DNA from: Pempheris klunzingeri
Taxonomy: Eukaryota; Chordata; Actinopteri; Acropomatiformes; Pempheridae
DNA: 64,000 nt
Assembly (NCBI RefSeq): GCF_042242105.1
Contig: NC_092027.1
Span: forward strand, 12,685,721 to 12,749,720
Reading direction: 5' to 3'
Under the pieces are notes generated by a model. The model searched no databases, was not told the origin of the DNA, and worked only from the letters and a program-made list of their open reading frames with translations. Positions 11,801 through 25,908 of this stretch are shown here, piece after piece (position 1 is the stretch's first letter; the number at the start of each line of letters is the position of its first letter). A program made the translations under genes and the position numbers.

Positions 11801-14674
11801 AAGTGTACACACGTCCAAAGTAGGTCTTCAGTTTAAGAGTCCTTCACGACTAACTGCAATGAGAGCAATTACACTTTTTTTCCTCCAGTCTTCTACCTGT
11901 GTTGGCGCACGCGCACGCACACACACCCACCACCCACCCACCCACACACACACATCCATGGGTCACTAATCTCTCAGAGGTATGTGAATGGATAAAGTGG
12001 ACTTAAGAGCTTTCATGTTCTGCTCCAGTTTTCCCCTCTTGACTTCCAGGTGAGACAAGCTGAAGTCTGATTTTCCCAACTGTTCCTTTTTCCTTCACAT
12101 CTTTCCAGAGTCCATCTCATTCAACTTTGGGACAGCAGAGCAGGCAAAATGGCACCGGAGGGAAAAGTGGGTCAACTGCACCCGCCTGGCTTTGCTTTCA
12201 AAGTCAATGGAGGGAGAAAGAAGCAAAGAGAGGGATAGTCCTCAAGGGGACGCTGGTATGGGGCCTCTGTTTGTGTACAAACACAGACATAGGCACTCAG
12301 TGGTGACTAAATGATGCAAGGGTACGGGAGAGGACTTAATAATGAAAAAAATTCGAAGAAATATACAGAGGGAAGGAAGAGGACGTGTAATTATTACAAT
12401 AGACGGATGTGACCACTCCAACAAATAGGGCAAAGAGAGTGAGACAGTATAGAAACAGGCCAAATGCTTTCCTCATCTGTGGAAGTGTGATCTGATCAAG
12501 GTAAAACATGTCATACAAAGAGGATGTGAGAGAGTGAAAAAAAGGATGACGAGAACAGATGAGTGTGACTGACCTGTAGCGTGCGTCTCTTGTTGTCCTC
12601 AGTGTGGATCCATGCTCTGAGGGTGAGCTCTGTGATGAAGATCTGAGCTGCCTTGGCAAACAGGACGGGAGCCTCTGCACTGATCATCTGTACGGAGGAG
12701 ATGGAGTTACGCCTGGTTAAATACACCCACAGACTATCAAACATCAATCACATATCAGCTACAACGTGAATCACTCAGGACCTGAGTAACAAATGGCTGT
12801 ATCACATTCACAGGTCCTGCAGAATCAGTAATAAATGCATTCATTTATTAAAAAAGGCCACAAAATAATTTGCTGTATGCTAATGCATCAGCCCAAAACA
12901 ATACACATTATTATTCACAAAAACACTTCTCACATTTCTGCTCTTTTCATTACAGTTAAGAGTTACCTCTAGACCTTTGTTTTCCCCCCCCAACAACGCC
13001 TCTTCAGCTGTAAAATTATTGGTCAGCACGCCTCTACTGGCAAATTGCTTAGCTTCAGACTCCACTTCTTCATACTGAGTGGCGTTGAACTCTCAGACTA
13101 CGCTGCATAATAATTACTAAAGTACATGGGCATCAATGTAAAGCTTAAAAGTACGAGCTGAACTGTAATAACACCACACAAATCACATGAACACATGCAG
13201 TGAAAGCTGCTGTGTCAGTGCTGACAGAAGGGTCTTGTCTTCAGATATATTAGTGATCTCCTGATCTCTTTACCACTTTAAGCTGATGCTTAACTAAGGG
13301 GATAGTGCTCTTGACATCACACACGCACACGCACACACACACACTTCTCTTTGGAGACTATGAGCAGCCCTGGCTGATAATCTGCTGTAATGGGGGGAAA
13401 TAATCACACCTCCTTGTGCCTTACCTGTCGGGTTCTATGCAAATGACAAACGCTGGGAGACACGACTGTTCCTCTGATTAAAGTTTATGGACACGTGCCC
13501 CTAAAACTACAGTATATCTGACAGATTGGCATTGGTGTCAAGGTGTAGTTTAGGTTAGAGCTATTAATTATAATCAACCCAATGACATTTGATTGTTAGT
13601 TTATTTTACACAGCGGTTAGGGTTAGGCTGTTTGGCATAAATCATAACTTGTAGCAATGTGAGATATGTTTTAAAAGTAAAAACCTGCTAAAAGCTATGT
13701 AGTGTGGAGCCATCTTAAAACCGACAGCAGCTACCCACAACTACTTCTTATGGATACGTTGACAGTTTTGCAATTACACATAATGATGCCCAATTATTCC
13801 TGTGTGCACACTGTTAATATGTTGTGATGTAAACCGACTTGATATAAGTAATGGACTTCTTATCAACAGACACTGCTGAATGTACAAGAGCAGATAATAT
13901 TTTTCCATTATTAAGTATGTCCAACAGGCTATTCGCAGGCACAGAGTGGCCTGAGCACAGCGGGCCACAAACCAAAGACTTAATAGACTACAAGTGGCAA
14001 ATCAACAAACATTTTATGTCAAGATTAAAGCCTTTAAAATAATGAAACATTAAGGCATTACTATAACTGTCTTGTTATTTAAAATTAGCAGTAAGCCAAA
14101 TGGGAATGGAAGGTAGCTTTACCAATTTATCCTAAAACACAGAAATAACATGATCTAAGAAACTACTAAGAATTCAGTGTCAAATGGTCTTGTAGTTCTG
14201 GTCAGATTTGTAGTGGATTTGATTTACTGGCTTTATAAAAGTAATCATACAAGAGTTATGAGGTTCATTTTACCTCACAATCCCTCCCTACTCCCACCAA
14301 AATATTTTTTTTCTTCAAAATGGTCAGTTAGTCAGGCTGTCCTCTTACCTTAACATCCTCATCCAGCTTCATGATTTTCTTGATTCGAGCCAGAGGCAAC
14401 TCCTGCACACGGAAATCCTTCTGAAATGAATGGATTGGTGGTCAGTTGGAGCACTGTACAAGAAAGTTGTGCTTTAGCATCCGCATGTGTGTATGTTTTA
14501 CACACATGATTTCATCAAATCTTAGCGTTACTTTGGTATGTGTGCATCTGTCTGTACTAAGTGGATATAGCGTACCACAGTCAGGTTCCTGATCTCCTCC
14601 ATGACACGGGGCCAGAAGGACTGCAGGGTTTGCTGGGCATCGCTGCCCCCGGCTCCAAACGCATCTGCGGACAT
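5535..14674 (-). CDS. nfyc: Nuclear transcription factor Y subunit gamma (NF-YC), ten coding exons
   Basis: NF-YC pairs with NF-YB through a histone fold and, with NF-YA, binds CCAAT boxes in promoters in the nucleus. Coding exons on the minus strand: 14576-14674, 14349-14420, 12574-12687, 10799-10894, 9458-9634, 7506-7574, 6884-7042, 6419-6523, 6255-6314 and 5535-5654. All have GT/AG borders and each is a multiple of three, giving 356 aa. Residues 1-33 begin [18 protein letters not shown]. The histone-fold domain follows (about residues 38-120, with [40 protein letters not shown] and [14 protein letters not shown]). The rest is the glutamine-rich activation region typical of the family ([41 protein letters not shown]). 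The start is the first ATG, 8 nt inside its exon. Because all exons are in frame, the Q-rich ones (such as 7506-7574) could be skipped without a frameshift, which suits the known splice variety of this gene. Confidence 0.96.
7600..9450. other. nfyc intron, no further gene seen
   Basis: Intron between coding exons 9458-9634 and 7506-7574. It contains a TG microsatellite ending in a G run (8820-8859) and otherwise unremarkable sequence. Confidence 0.6.
8820..8859. repeat. (TG)n microsatellite followed by poly-G
   Basis: About 14 TG units run directly into a run of about ten G within an nfyc intron. Confidence 0.95.
10220..10279 (-). ncRNA. mir30c: miR-30c precursor hairpin
   Basis: On the minus strand the 5p arm (10257-10279) matches the 23-nt miR-30c sequence, with seed GTAAACA followed by TCCTACACTC. 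A 15-nt loop follows. The 3p arm (10220-10241) begins CTGGGAGAGGGGTGTTTACG and pairs with the 5p arm. It lies in the nfyc intron between exons 10799-10894 and 9458-9634, 283 bp downstream of the miR-30e hairpin and in the same orientation. In mammals miR-30e and miR-30c-1 occupy an NFYC intron in the same order. It is expected to be processed from the nfyc primary transcript. Confidence 0.95.
10563..10627 (-). ncRNA. mir30e: miR-30e precursor hairpin
   Basis: On the minus strand the 5p arm (10606-10627) carries the miR-30 seed GTAAACA and continues TCCTTGACTGGAAG, identical to vertebrate miR-30e-5p. A 21-nt loop (10585-10605) follows. The 3p arm (10563-10584) reads CTTTCAGTCGGATGTTTGCA and ends GC; the G near its end is the miR-30a-3p-like base rather than the A of mammalian miR-30e-3p. 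It sits in the same nfyc intron as miR-30c and is transcribed first. Pairing of the arms is near complete by eye. Confidence 0.95.
11903..11958. repeat. CA/CCCA simple repeat
   Basis: Alternating CGCA, CACA and CCCA units in the nfyc intron between exons 12574-12687 and 10799-10894. Confidence 0.85.
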
Positions 14675-14699
14675 CCTCTAGTCTGCTGCATCAACGAAA

Positions 14700-17600
14700 G
14701 ACAGGGGAGGAGAGAGGTGGAGGCAAGAGGTTAATAAACACAGTCACAAACATGATGTGATGACTCAGACATGAAAGACAGGCCATTCGCTAATGACACA
14801 AGACACCAAAACACAGAATACATTGCCAATCCAAGCCAGGCCTGTGCTGCCCAGAGCACTTCACGTGTGTCAGAACCACACATCCTATCATGGCCTATAA
14901 TTATCAAACAGTGAAATCTAAAATTGGGCACCAGCGTGGTTCTATTCTCGTTCTTGTGGGATGTTGACATGCCCAAGAACCCACTGCCAGACTGGCTGCA
15001 CACTCCCTGAGTATGCATGGCTCTATCACCTCCGACACGTAGCAGCAGCTCCTCTGCAAACACAAGCATGTCAAGTGCAGTCTCTGCTGGTAACCCCACG
15101 CACTGAGGACAATGCTGAAGCCACAGAGCTGGGAGACGCGTGTGTGTTTGTGTCATGGAGGAACAACAGGTTTTGATGGATGCACTCTGTGAACGCATAA
15201 AACACGTGCTTGAAAACTAGTTGTAAAAAGTGAAATAAACCATTTATTAAGGACATATGTATATAGACACAAAAGCAAGTGCATCTACAAGGGGTCTGGT
15301 GGTTTGAAAGAAGATCCAGCAGGTTACTATGGCATGCCAGGAATCTGCTTGGGGAATATTGGCCAGCCTGTCTGAGCATGCAGAGCTTGGAGTGTCTGGA
15401 TTGCACTCTTTCACTCACTCCCTCTTCTCGCTACCTCACTGAAAAGATTTGGCAAAAGGAAGAAGAAAAAGAAACACGGTGGGATAGAACAAGAGATGAG
15501 TGTGTGGAGCTACTCAAGAGAGACGGGGTGTGTTTGTGTGTGTGTATGTGTGTGTGTGTGTGTTGCTCAGGGAGGGGTAGTGCCTTGTCCAGTTCAGCAT
15601 TAATCCAGCGCTAAGACAAAGTGCCAAAGGCTTTAACAGGGGGAGGTAAGAGACAGACAGGGCCACAGTCAGACTGCTGTACAAACTAGCTATGTGGGTC
15701 AAACAAGACAGAAAGAGGGAGATGCAGAGAGAAAGAGAGCGACATGACAGAACAAAGAAAAGGAGGTGTTAGTGGAGGGGGGCAGGGGGGGTCTCCTCTT
15801 TATTCTCTCTTTCCTCACTCTGGGCCAACAAGGATGAATGGCTCCAGCTCTGGTCCAGCTGACAGGCCAATACAAAACAAAAGACAGCCTCTCACTCTAT
15901 CAGTCCAACTCCAACACTCCATCGAGCATTTCCCCTGTTATAGCCGTGTTGTAGGGGATTATTTTTGACTTTGAGTCCACATCAGCTCCTTTATCATGTC
16001 ACTTACGTGCAGCAATAAATAGTTTGCACTGATGAATCGCTAATTCAGAATGCAGGCCCTTAACCTGATTTGTGACAGCAAAGATTGCTTCTCTGGCAGT
16101 AGTGGAAGTTATTGAATAATAATAGAAGAAGCACTGCTGCGTCCCGCTCTGTCACTCAGTTTTTCGTCAGAGAGTAGCCTAAATCAATGAGACAGAATGG
16201 CAGCGGGAGGTGGCTTTATATAAATCAATCAGGCCGCTTGTAGCTATGGCATGCCGGGCTAGTGATTGACCTTGACAATGTCTCCCCTTCTCTGTCTGAC
16301 GCTCCAGTGTCCAGTTGCATTTCAAGGTTGATTGAAATCCTGCAGTCACTAGAACAATCCCAGCATTCCACGGGACAGGAATGACTAATGGGAATTGTAG
16401 TTTTTCTCCTCTGCCCCATGGGTGAACTGACCTCTGGCAGTTTTTCCATGGCCTCTGTGTACTTTGCAGCAACATGACCAAGCAAATCGGTTGAGCAAAA
16501 TAAGAGCAATGGGTGAAATTTCTTTTTCCATAAATGGCGCCTTAACATCCCTATCAGCATTAGATCTTGTGATAACTTTAAACAAGACAACCTTGTGTAT
16601 CTGAGTGTGTGCCGTCCACCAGCTTGTGTGGTTCTCTCCAACTGGAAGCCTGATAAGAAACAATAATTAGGCAATTCACTTAACAGCATTACAGACAACT
16701 ATCAGGCTAATTACCATGGCAACATCGCTGTGGCCCAGAGGAAACAGGGGAGGAAAGAGGAGTTAAAATAGCAAATGGTTCAATTGATAAAAAAGATAAG
16801 TAAATCACACAGGCCACCCCAGCTAATTCTTCTCTATCACACACACACTAATCACTGCTCTGTAACTCCTGCTTTTTCTGTTAAAACCACTCGGACAGAG
16901 AAAGAGAGCTGTTATTAAATCACACATATACCCCAACCCCCTCTCTCTGACCCCATGACCTTCAATCTAAATACACAGCCACACACTAACCACAGCAGCA
17001 GGCGGTGTGTGTGGGGAGGGGATGGGGGTGGCGGCAGCGGGGAAGTCTATGCGAGAAGAAATGAGAAAGCAAGTGTGCCGAGAGGCAGGCTGAAGCGTGA
17101 GAGGGGGGAAAAGAAACAGACCACATGTGAGAGGGCTAAGTATCAACATGCCCTTGAGCATTGCTCCTCCAGCTAGCTAGCGTGTTCTACCTACAGAATA
17201 CCAATATTAACATATTTCCCAAGGCTTTGCATCAACGGAAAGTTTGCGTGGGAGCCTGCCGCTGTCTGACACACCAGAGCAGAGCATAATGTCTTCTGCT
17301 GACTTCTGCAACACCTTCTATGGTCTGGGTCTAGTCTAGTCAAACAAACACTCCTAAGTGGGGCTACCCATTGCACAAAGAAAATCAATTTTAAAACTCC
17401 CTGAGAGCTAATAAATGTCAGGCTTATAAAACTTGCAAAAGGTCTAGAGGTTGTTGCAGACAACTAGAGAAGGCCAATGTCAAGATTGCTTACTTTATCT
17501 AAAGTGATAAGCCCTATTTGCGTTGGTATTTGATGTCCCAAATCTATAGTATGCTTTGAAGTACTACTTGAAATGTGAACTACAGAACTTGTTAAAGCTT

Positions 17601-20600
17601 GTCCAAGTTCACCCCTAAATATTTATGGTTAGGACTGTAAGTCGCTCTAAATAGAGAGTCTGCAAACGTTGTGAGTGTATTGTGCTTTTATGTGAGCTTG
17701 TAATTCTAGTTAATATTGTGCATCATTCTGTTGTAATGAGCCCGACAAGCTCATCTCTGCTCTACAGTATTCTATATTAGGGTACATTGTGTGTTTTCTG
17801 CCGTGCGTCTCTGCGGTTCTGTTGTCCTTCATCGGGTCATTGAGACAGAGAGATGCCGGTGTTGGGTTTCCTACCAGCTCTGCTGTGTGTGTTGGTGTGT
17901 GTGCATGTTTGAGGACAAATGTGTGATGTCTGTGCTTTGTCGACATTGTCCAACACAACAACTTGCTCTTCCTCCTTCAGCGGCCTAACATCTCTCTTCC
18001 TGTCTCCTCTCCAGCATTTCCCATCTCTCTCTGTCACCCGTGGGTGTGCGTTTCTCTCTTTCTCTGTCTTACTTACTTTCACCTGATACCCCCTCTTCCA
18101 ACTTCTCTGAGAAAGTCAATGCTGCTCCGTTTGCAGCAGCTGAATCAGCGCTAATGTTGCTCTGCCAGCCGGGTCCTGCGCCTCTCGTCTCTCCTTCTCA
18201 ACCCTCCCTCCCTGCCTCGCTCACTGGCACGTCACATCAAGTGGCCACTCACAGCAGCATCAGCATCTCACTCCAATTCTGACATCACAGTACTTTACAT
18301 GAGCATTCAATTCCTGTCCAAATAAACCTGATAGCAGTGCAAGCAGAAAGACAGAAGACCGGAAGAACAACAAGATAGTATCACTTAGCCATATGCCTAA
18401 AAAATTAAGGAAAGGGCAAAGAGGCAGGCCAAAGGTTTTCAGCACCAAACTCTGCATTAGTGAGAGTTTAACACTGAGAAAGAGAGAGTTAAGTTGAGCA
18501 AATTAATTAATTGGTCTTGGGCTAAAGTGCAAGCTGCAATTAATTGCTCCCTTAATGACCTGATGGTTGGTGTAAATTGGGCTTAATTTTGCTGAATGTA
18601 GTTGATAAGTAATGAGGCTAGGCAGTTTAGGACAACCTGAAGGCCTATTTGAGGCAGAAGAGTGAACTTTTCCCTGAGGTGTTCCACTATCACACTGTCG
18701 TTGTGCTGAGGAGGAACTAATCTCATCCCAGATCTTTCCCTTAAGCAGAGCTGACACGTCACATTGAAGCAGATGTGCACTGAGAGGACATGACCCACAC
18801 AGAAATGAAGGAGCATGTACTGTAACAAAATAAAAGCGTAAACGTGTAAAAAAGTGTTATAATAGTGTGAATTTTTCAAAACTTTCAGCTCAGTTACTGT
18901 AAATAGTTGAATTATATCTTTTAGAACACCCTTCAGGTAATCCCAGATAGTTTTTATCCATCCAGTTTTTTACAATACCTTTTCAGTTCAATATGTCTGT
19001 TTGCAGTAGAATAGCTAAGGGCAAATGAACATATATTGTGTTGACAGATGATAAAAGGAGGGGCAAACAAACAGGAGGGAATAAAAGATAAACAGATGAT
19101 TTATTTCCTCCATTTTGTGACCTTAAAGTAACCTTCCACATTGTTACTCCTCATGGTTACTAACATTAACACATAAGGCTGTACCAAGAGCAATCATGCA
19201 CCTACCTGGACTGCTTACATCATGTTTAACTATAAATGATCAACCCAAAGACATATTTGCCTTGTATGATATAGTGCCAAGTATGGGATGAGTGTTGCCA
19301 CACTGACAAGTCTTTAGCAAGAGGTCAATTTTCCACATGCTGCCATGTGAAACTGTCACTGATGCAGAATGGGCATTTCAGCAGGAAGGTCACTTAAGGG
19401 TTAATTCTGCTAAGTTTTAACTGGCCTTACTAGGCACAAAAACAAATGCAACTTACATTACATAAACATTACCATCAACCAGGGTTCATCATTGGACCAC
19501 TGACGATCTTTACTCAATGTTTAACATTCATGTCAGTTAAATTCTGATTTACTATCCCCTAATGGATGCAATAAATACAGCCTAGGTAACAAATGTCGTT
19601 CTGACAAACATTCATTTTAGATTATGGTCATAAATTAAAGGTGTATTTACAAATCTTCAAATATTACAAGCGTTCACTCGGATAAACCCAATGGCCAATA
19701 TCACACAGAAACAAACTGGCATAGTTACAGCATGCAGGGTAAATGATCTACTCAGGCAAAACAAAAAAACAAGAAGTTCCCAGCCAAGAATTACAGATTA
19801 ACTACTGGGACATGCACAACATTTTCCCAGATGTTGGCGCAAATGTTTTGTGATTAAAAAAAAGAAGAGACAGGGTCATAACGACGGACGTGCTCGTTGT
19901 GACCTGCAATGCAACATCCCTTTGGCATGGCCGGACCGACACAACCGACCAAGCGGCCCTGCAAACTTTGCCCTTGGTTCTGCTTCAAGCCAACTCCAGG
20001 AAGTGCTAGTCACTGATCTCCCAAGGTCATTTAACAGAGGAGAGAGAAACCAGAGAGGGAGGAGGGAGAGAGAGAGGGAGATGAAAAAAGGAGAAGGGGA
20101 GGGAGAGGGGGAGGATAGAAAAGGACAGGTTTTTCAACTTTCACTGCAGCACTTAAGTGACCCCAGTGGTTCGGACTGTGTACTTTCTAAGAAGCTTAAT
20201 ATTAACATCACATACTGTACGTATGAGCTATGTTTTGTATCGCCCTTTGAGTTTCGCTTCCTCTGTGTCCTCTCATCTCCCTCAACATGTTTCCTTCTCA
20301 TTGCTGACAGAGAGACTGCAGGAGCCAATCTCACATTCCTGTGACCTTCATCCAATGCTAGGCCCAGTCTCTGGCGTCAAAGTAGGCAGGGCTAAAGCTA
20401 CCTGCATATTACACGCTGGAACACAGCTGACTCCCCCTGGCAGCCCACACTGGCTTTAGTGACAGTGTACACATGTAAAAACACAGGGGAAGGGGGGGGG
20501 GGCAAGGGCAAAAGAGTGAGCGCTCTGCGGTAGTGGTCACCTTAGTGATAAGCTGAAAGGCCTAGCTATGTCCAAGTGGTTTGTGTGTGTCTTTTACTTT

Positions 20601-23600
20601 TTCCTCCCCTGGTGTGCCTATGGTACAGTACAGGGCACAAATGATATTCAAATCTCATGCAGACAGCAGCCAACCCTGGGATTTGGCAGCAAGGGCTTCA
20701 ACTTAAGAGTTATTTTTAGTCTCCCTCTCTCAATCTCTCGCGCACTCTCTCTCTCTCTCCCTATCCCCAACGGGACTTTGTTTTGTCAAAGGCACCAATG
20801 GAAACTTTCAATTAGGCAGCAAGGGAGGGGAGAGAAAGGGAGTCAGAGGCAAGTCAGAGAAGAAGCGCCCTCCAAAGATTCCATCACAAGAGATCAGATC
20901 AAACTATTAGCCTCCTCTGCCCCTGAAGCTGACAGGCTGACAGTCTGTCCCATCTGGGCGTCTGGCACAGTCGGAGCAGGAACCTGGGGGGTCCTGAGGT
21001 CAGTGAAACCAGCTGCACCTCCACCCCTGGGGACCCCTGACACCAACATTGACAACAACACTGAGAGATATCCTCTCCGAGTCCGCCATGTACAACAAAT
21101 CTCCTTTCAACATGGATGCCATCTTTGCCTCTCAGCTCTGCGTCACTGTCTGGCGCAAGTGTGTAAACAAGGACGTCCGGGTGAAAGCTGGGTCCGGACC
21201 AGCACCATCAGCCACTGCTGCGGTCACAGGCCCCGAGGACATCAACAACACCAAGACAGTGAACTGCATCTGAGCACAGATTCTGGCAGCCATGCACTTA
21301 CTTATGCAGTCGATCGCAGGGCAGTGAGTAAGTGCTGAAGTGCAAGTCTGTGCGCATGGTGTTCCAAAGTCAAAACAACACAAGTGACAGCCAAAGACGC
21401 GCAGATTTGACTCTACATGAACATGAAGAACAATTGTGTGTTTTTTTTATTTTTTTAAACCAAAGTCACTTCTGTAAAAAGCATCAACGTTGTACTGAAT
21501 TCACAAGTGAAGGACATGGATGTGAGACACACACACCAATGCAAAACTCCAATCTTCCAAGGAGAGTACTATAGGACAGGAAAGGGAGGGGGTATTGAGG
21601 ACGGCTCTAAAGGACAGACGCTGTCTCATCACTGCAGAGCATGATGGAGAGAGAGACATCAGAAAGTGAACAGATGTGAGCAATTTATTCCCAAACTCAA
21701 AGCCTAACCAACTTGACAGGTTTTCTCTCTATGAGTGTGTTTTCAGCGGTCAGACTTACCCCTGTGCCCTTCATGGTCCCTTCACGGTCTGCCCTGTTGG
21801 AGCAGAGCAGAATAGAGGGAAACAGATAGCCCTGTTCAAGTCTCCTTGAGAGCGGCAGCGGCAGCAGAAAGAAGAGGCACAGAGGCTGACAGAAAAACTC
21901 TCTCAAGCTCCTTCACTTCCACCAGTCCGTTGATCGTATCAACAGACAAAAGGCACTCTAGCTCCACTGGACGGCTTTTAAAAGGCTTTCAGCCTGGACA
22001 CACAGAGAAGAGCAAGCCCCCCCTTCTCCTACCCCTCCCCCTTCTCTCTTCCACTCTCCATTTACACATTGCCCCGTCTCCTTCAGTAGCCCCCCCAACG
22101 TCCTCCTCCTGCCTGAATATACAGCCCCGTCTCTACTGTTTATCTTCTGACCAAGTCCCCTCAACTCACTGACCTTCTCTCTGCCTCTGTCTTTTTTACT
22201 TTCACCCCTCTCTCCCTCTCTAGCCAGTGAACCGTGCGTTTGTCTTTGAGCTGACCCCTGGCCCGGCGCAGAGAAGAGGGCGAGAGGGAATAGAAAGCCA
22301 GCACAGCAGCAGGCAGCAGCGCAACAGCAGGCAAACAGTACAACGGCACTCCCGACTCACAGACAAAAATTTCTAGCCTCCTTCCCCTTTAACATTCAAG
22401 AGTAATCAATCTAGCATGCTACATGATACTCAAACCCCGCCTCATACCCGGCTCCCACCTCACTCTGGACACTTGCAGCCAATGAGAAGACAAGGTCCTC
22501 CAATGCCATAGGACGCTGCACACAGCAATCAGCTCTGACACATCCCCTGCTCCTCCCCTTTCCTCCGCCCAACCCCCTTTTACCGACAGCTAACTTCCTG
22601 CTCTAAGTTACCTTGAGCTGCAGGATAGGGGTCAGGGAAAAGAAAAGAGGAAGAGAGAGTAGAGAGGAGAATTGGTGAAAAAGAGCAAATAAAGTTTGGG
22701 AAAGCTCTTCAGGGAGTGTGTGAGGGTATGTTGGTTGTGGCTTGCCTCGGCATTGTTTGTCCCCGGACGGTCCCTGCCTCTCCTGCTGTTGGACGGATGA
22801 GAAAGGTTCCACGGGCTGCTCTCTGACAACTGCTCTCTGCTTATTTACAATGTCAAACTAAATGTCTCCCTCCGCCCCGCCTCCTCTCTGCCGCTACAGG
22901 CTGACAGTGCTGTGATGCAGGCAGCCAAGCTGGCCCTCACTGGCTCAAACAAGTGCCAGAATGGCTGCCGCATGTTGCATCCACATGATTTAAAGTACAA
23001 AAGCATACTAGGCAGACTCACTGTCTCATACGTGTGCACAGGTATACATGCACAACCACACACACAAACACGTTTTGTCCTTGCTTTCTCATTCATCCTT
23101 GCTCACAGTCACAGGTACACTCAATCTAGCCTCTAACCAGCCTACTTGTTATAATGAGATTCATTGTACTGTTAATATTATGCTAGCAGAGGACAAAAAA
23201 TTTTTACATGCTCGGTCACTAATTATTCGCTTAGAATATGAATTAGTTGAATTAGACTTTATTCAACACATTCTCATGACTCACGGGGAACTTTAGTTAT
23301 GCAACTTACTGCAACCACAACATTAATACAATGTAACCCTAATTATGATGTCAATCAAATTTACACAAAAAACTAATTACTGCAAAACAGATCACTGCAG
23401 AGCCTTTGTACAAAATGAAGAAAAATCAGCTGACTGGGGAGCAGCCAGGCAAGAGGGGGGAAAAAAAGAGAGCACTTGATTCTCGCTCTATTTGTGGATA
23501 AACAAGTCTTAAGAGATATGGGTGAAAGTCTGTAAACAAAGACATTGTTGTCTTGACCCCAAAAAATTGTGCTCACAGCAACTTCCATAATTAAAACGTC

Positions 23601-25400
23601 ATCAAAAAAAAACACGTCAGCAATGTCATACAATGCCCTTCTTGTTCATTCACCGCTGGTTTAATGTGCATACTCTCTACACAGTAACATTTACTTTACA
23701 ACACCAAAGCAGCAGGACACTGCTGCTCATGTGCACATCTCATGGTGCTTGATGCACCACCAACTGCATCAGTAATCCCACATCTAATATGCAAACTCAT
23801 AAAACGCCTGTAAAGTGTCTACAAGTGACAGGAACTGAAGGTGTGATTGTAAGAAAATTTTGGCCAGGATAGCCTATAACTGATAACTGACTAGTGCAAA
23901 GGATAGTGGTATGTCCTGAAGGTTTATGCTGCATATTACTGCAAATCCTGACTGTAGTGAGGAACATAACAAGCTTAAGAGAGAGAGAAAGAGAGCAAAC
24001 CTGCCCCATCAATGAAAAACCTAGAGGGGGAGGGGAACCGGAAGGATGGAGAAGGACAGAGAGGAGAGTTGTTACAGGATGGGAGGGGTGGAACAAGTGG
24101 AGAGAGGGCGAGAGAACAAGATAGAGACTCAAGAGAAACAAAGCTAAATGTTCCCTTTTCTATTTTTGAGTGGAGCATGGGGACTAGAGCAGGTACTACA
24201 GCCATCCAGTTAATGATTAGAGCGGAGCTGCACAAAGATTAATCTCTCCAGCATGTATTCTGGCTACCCAAACCGTCGCAGTAATGACACCTGGCAAGGT
24301 CACCATACAAATGAGACCTTCCCATGACCTGTGCTGCCCGTAGCAGGGACATGTTTGCTCTTACTGATGCTGTTTAGAGATAAACATGCACCAGTCAGAC
24401 TATAAGTTTCATAAATACACAGAACCCTCAGGGTAGTCAAGCCAGGCCATGCTTTCACCCACAAACATGCAAAAACACATGCACACCTGCATAACTAAAT
24501 GGTTAGCTGAATAACTTGCACACAGCTTACTCAGATTAAGTATGACCGACCCTCATCCAGTCATTTTAATTGTAATGTAACTGCTAGATTACACATGCAC
24601 AGAGTGAGAGCTGCACATTAATACACTCTTTCCATATTAATAAATACTAAAAACTGTATGCAATATTTGTTTCCTCTGCGAGCCATGAATGGTGCATTCC
24701 ACAGCAGCTTTGATATTATCTTCACTGTAGATACAGTAGAGATGGTAATCCATTCTATGTATCTTTAATATGAAAGGAGCACATTTATAGCAGGCTTAAA
24801 GCATTTCTTTTCCAAGTGTTTGTGACAATACTTAGGCTAATCCAACACACTCACGTTATGCTATTTTGATATTAAGGGTGAATTTAAAGCTAGTCTTTCA
24901 TTATTTAAACGTTATAGGGTATGTACACCTAGAACAGGAGTGTTGCTTACACTGACCTGAGTGAGAAAACAAAGACACACTTAATATTTAAATATTGATA
25001 GTACAATGCTTTACAACTGGGAGTTGGGCAACTTTGCTCTTTAACGCGTTAGCCTTTAATGCGATGTTGCACAACTAGGTCGCTACAGTATACACATTAT
25101 AAGCCGGTTAGGGTGAACAAAGCGGCTAGCAGGAGACTGAGACCACTGCCACATCCCAGGGTAGCACACGGGGAAGCGTTTCATTATCAGCAAGAATAAA
25201 ATTAACTATTATATAAAAGTGCACTGTAGTGCTAAACTGTAACATATCGACTGCTGAACGCGTAGGACATCAGTTTTAAAACACACATATTTAGCACAAG
25301 TGGCTAACTCTATGGTGGTCACTGTCGACCGTGACTTCATGCTAACGTAAGTGAAGTTAATGTTAGCTTATTGGAGATGCACAGTGCTGACTGTGATACA
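14700..25400. other. Inferred large first intron of nfyc
   Basis: No coding exon of a recognisable family is visible on either strand over about 10.7 kb. The stretch contains a GT microsatellite (15531-15562), a purine-rich tract (about 20036-20125) and a GC-richer block at 22.3-22.6 kb with two CCAAT pentamers (22479-22483 and 22500-22504). That block could be an alternative nfyc promoter. Assigning the region to an nfyc intron is inference from the candidate first exon near 25.9 kb. Confidence 0.5.
20036..20125. repeat. Purine-rich (GA) tract
   Basis: About 90 bp consisting almost entirely of A and G on the plus strand, inside the inferred nfyc first intron. Confidence 0.7.
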
Positions 25401-25510
25401 GGACAGGTGACGATCCGCAGTGTGTGTAATTTTAATCACCACTGGACAACGAGTCCTGCCATCAGATGAAAGTTTGCAAAGCTTTCCAAAGCTAGGAAGA
25501 AGCAGCCTAA

Positions 25511-25798
25511 CCAATAAAGACAACGTTTGGATCTGTCCTTCAGACCAATCAAACCTCGGACTAGATTCCACCAATCAAGGTTTTTAGGGCTAAGTTCGTT
25601 CTGCAACTGACGCCATTCGGGGTCCGCTAGGAATGGCCAGTCCCTCTGACATTCACTCAGAGAAGAGCCAACATGGTGGACACAAAGCATCAGTTTCTTG
25701 ACCGCCCGTGATCCCTTCAGCGGGCCACCAATAAGCGCCTCAGAGAGCGGGGAGGGAAATGGCGCCTATGTTCATCTTCCAAAACAATCGTCTATTGG
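25511..25798 (-). promoter_or_regulatory. Cluster of five CCAAT boxes near the inferred nfyc 5' end
   Basis: CCAAT occurs on the plus strand at 25511-25515, 25545-25549, 25571-25575 and 25728-25732, and as ATTGG at 25794-25798. Five NF-Y core sites in 288 bp is far more than expected by chance, and NF-Y sites are often clustered. The nearest gene start is the inferred 5' end of nfyc, which encodes an NF-Y subunit, so self-regulation is possible. This is inference. Confidence 0.45.
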
Positions 25799-25908
25799 TC
25801 AAGAACAGCAAATGAAAAGAAGCGGAGTAATTGCCCTTACTTCCTCCATACACAGGCTCATTTCTTGTAACTGCTCGACACACAAACGAATTTTAAATTC
25901 TTACTCAC

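Noticed and set aside
20568-21338. 256-codon open frame on the plus strand
   Set aside because: Longest plus-strand frame in the nfyc intron, but composition is low-complexity (Ser/Leu runs from a CTCT tract), there is no family resemblance and no splice or promoter context.
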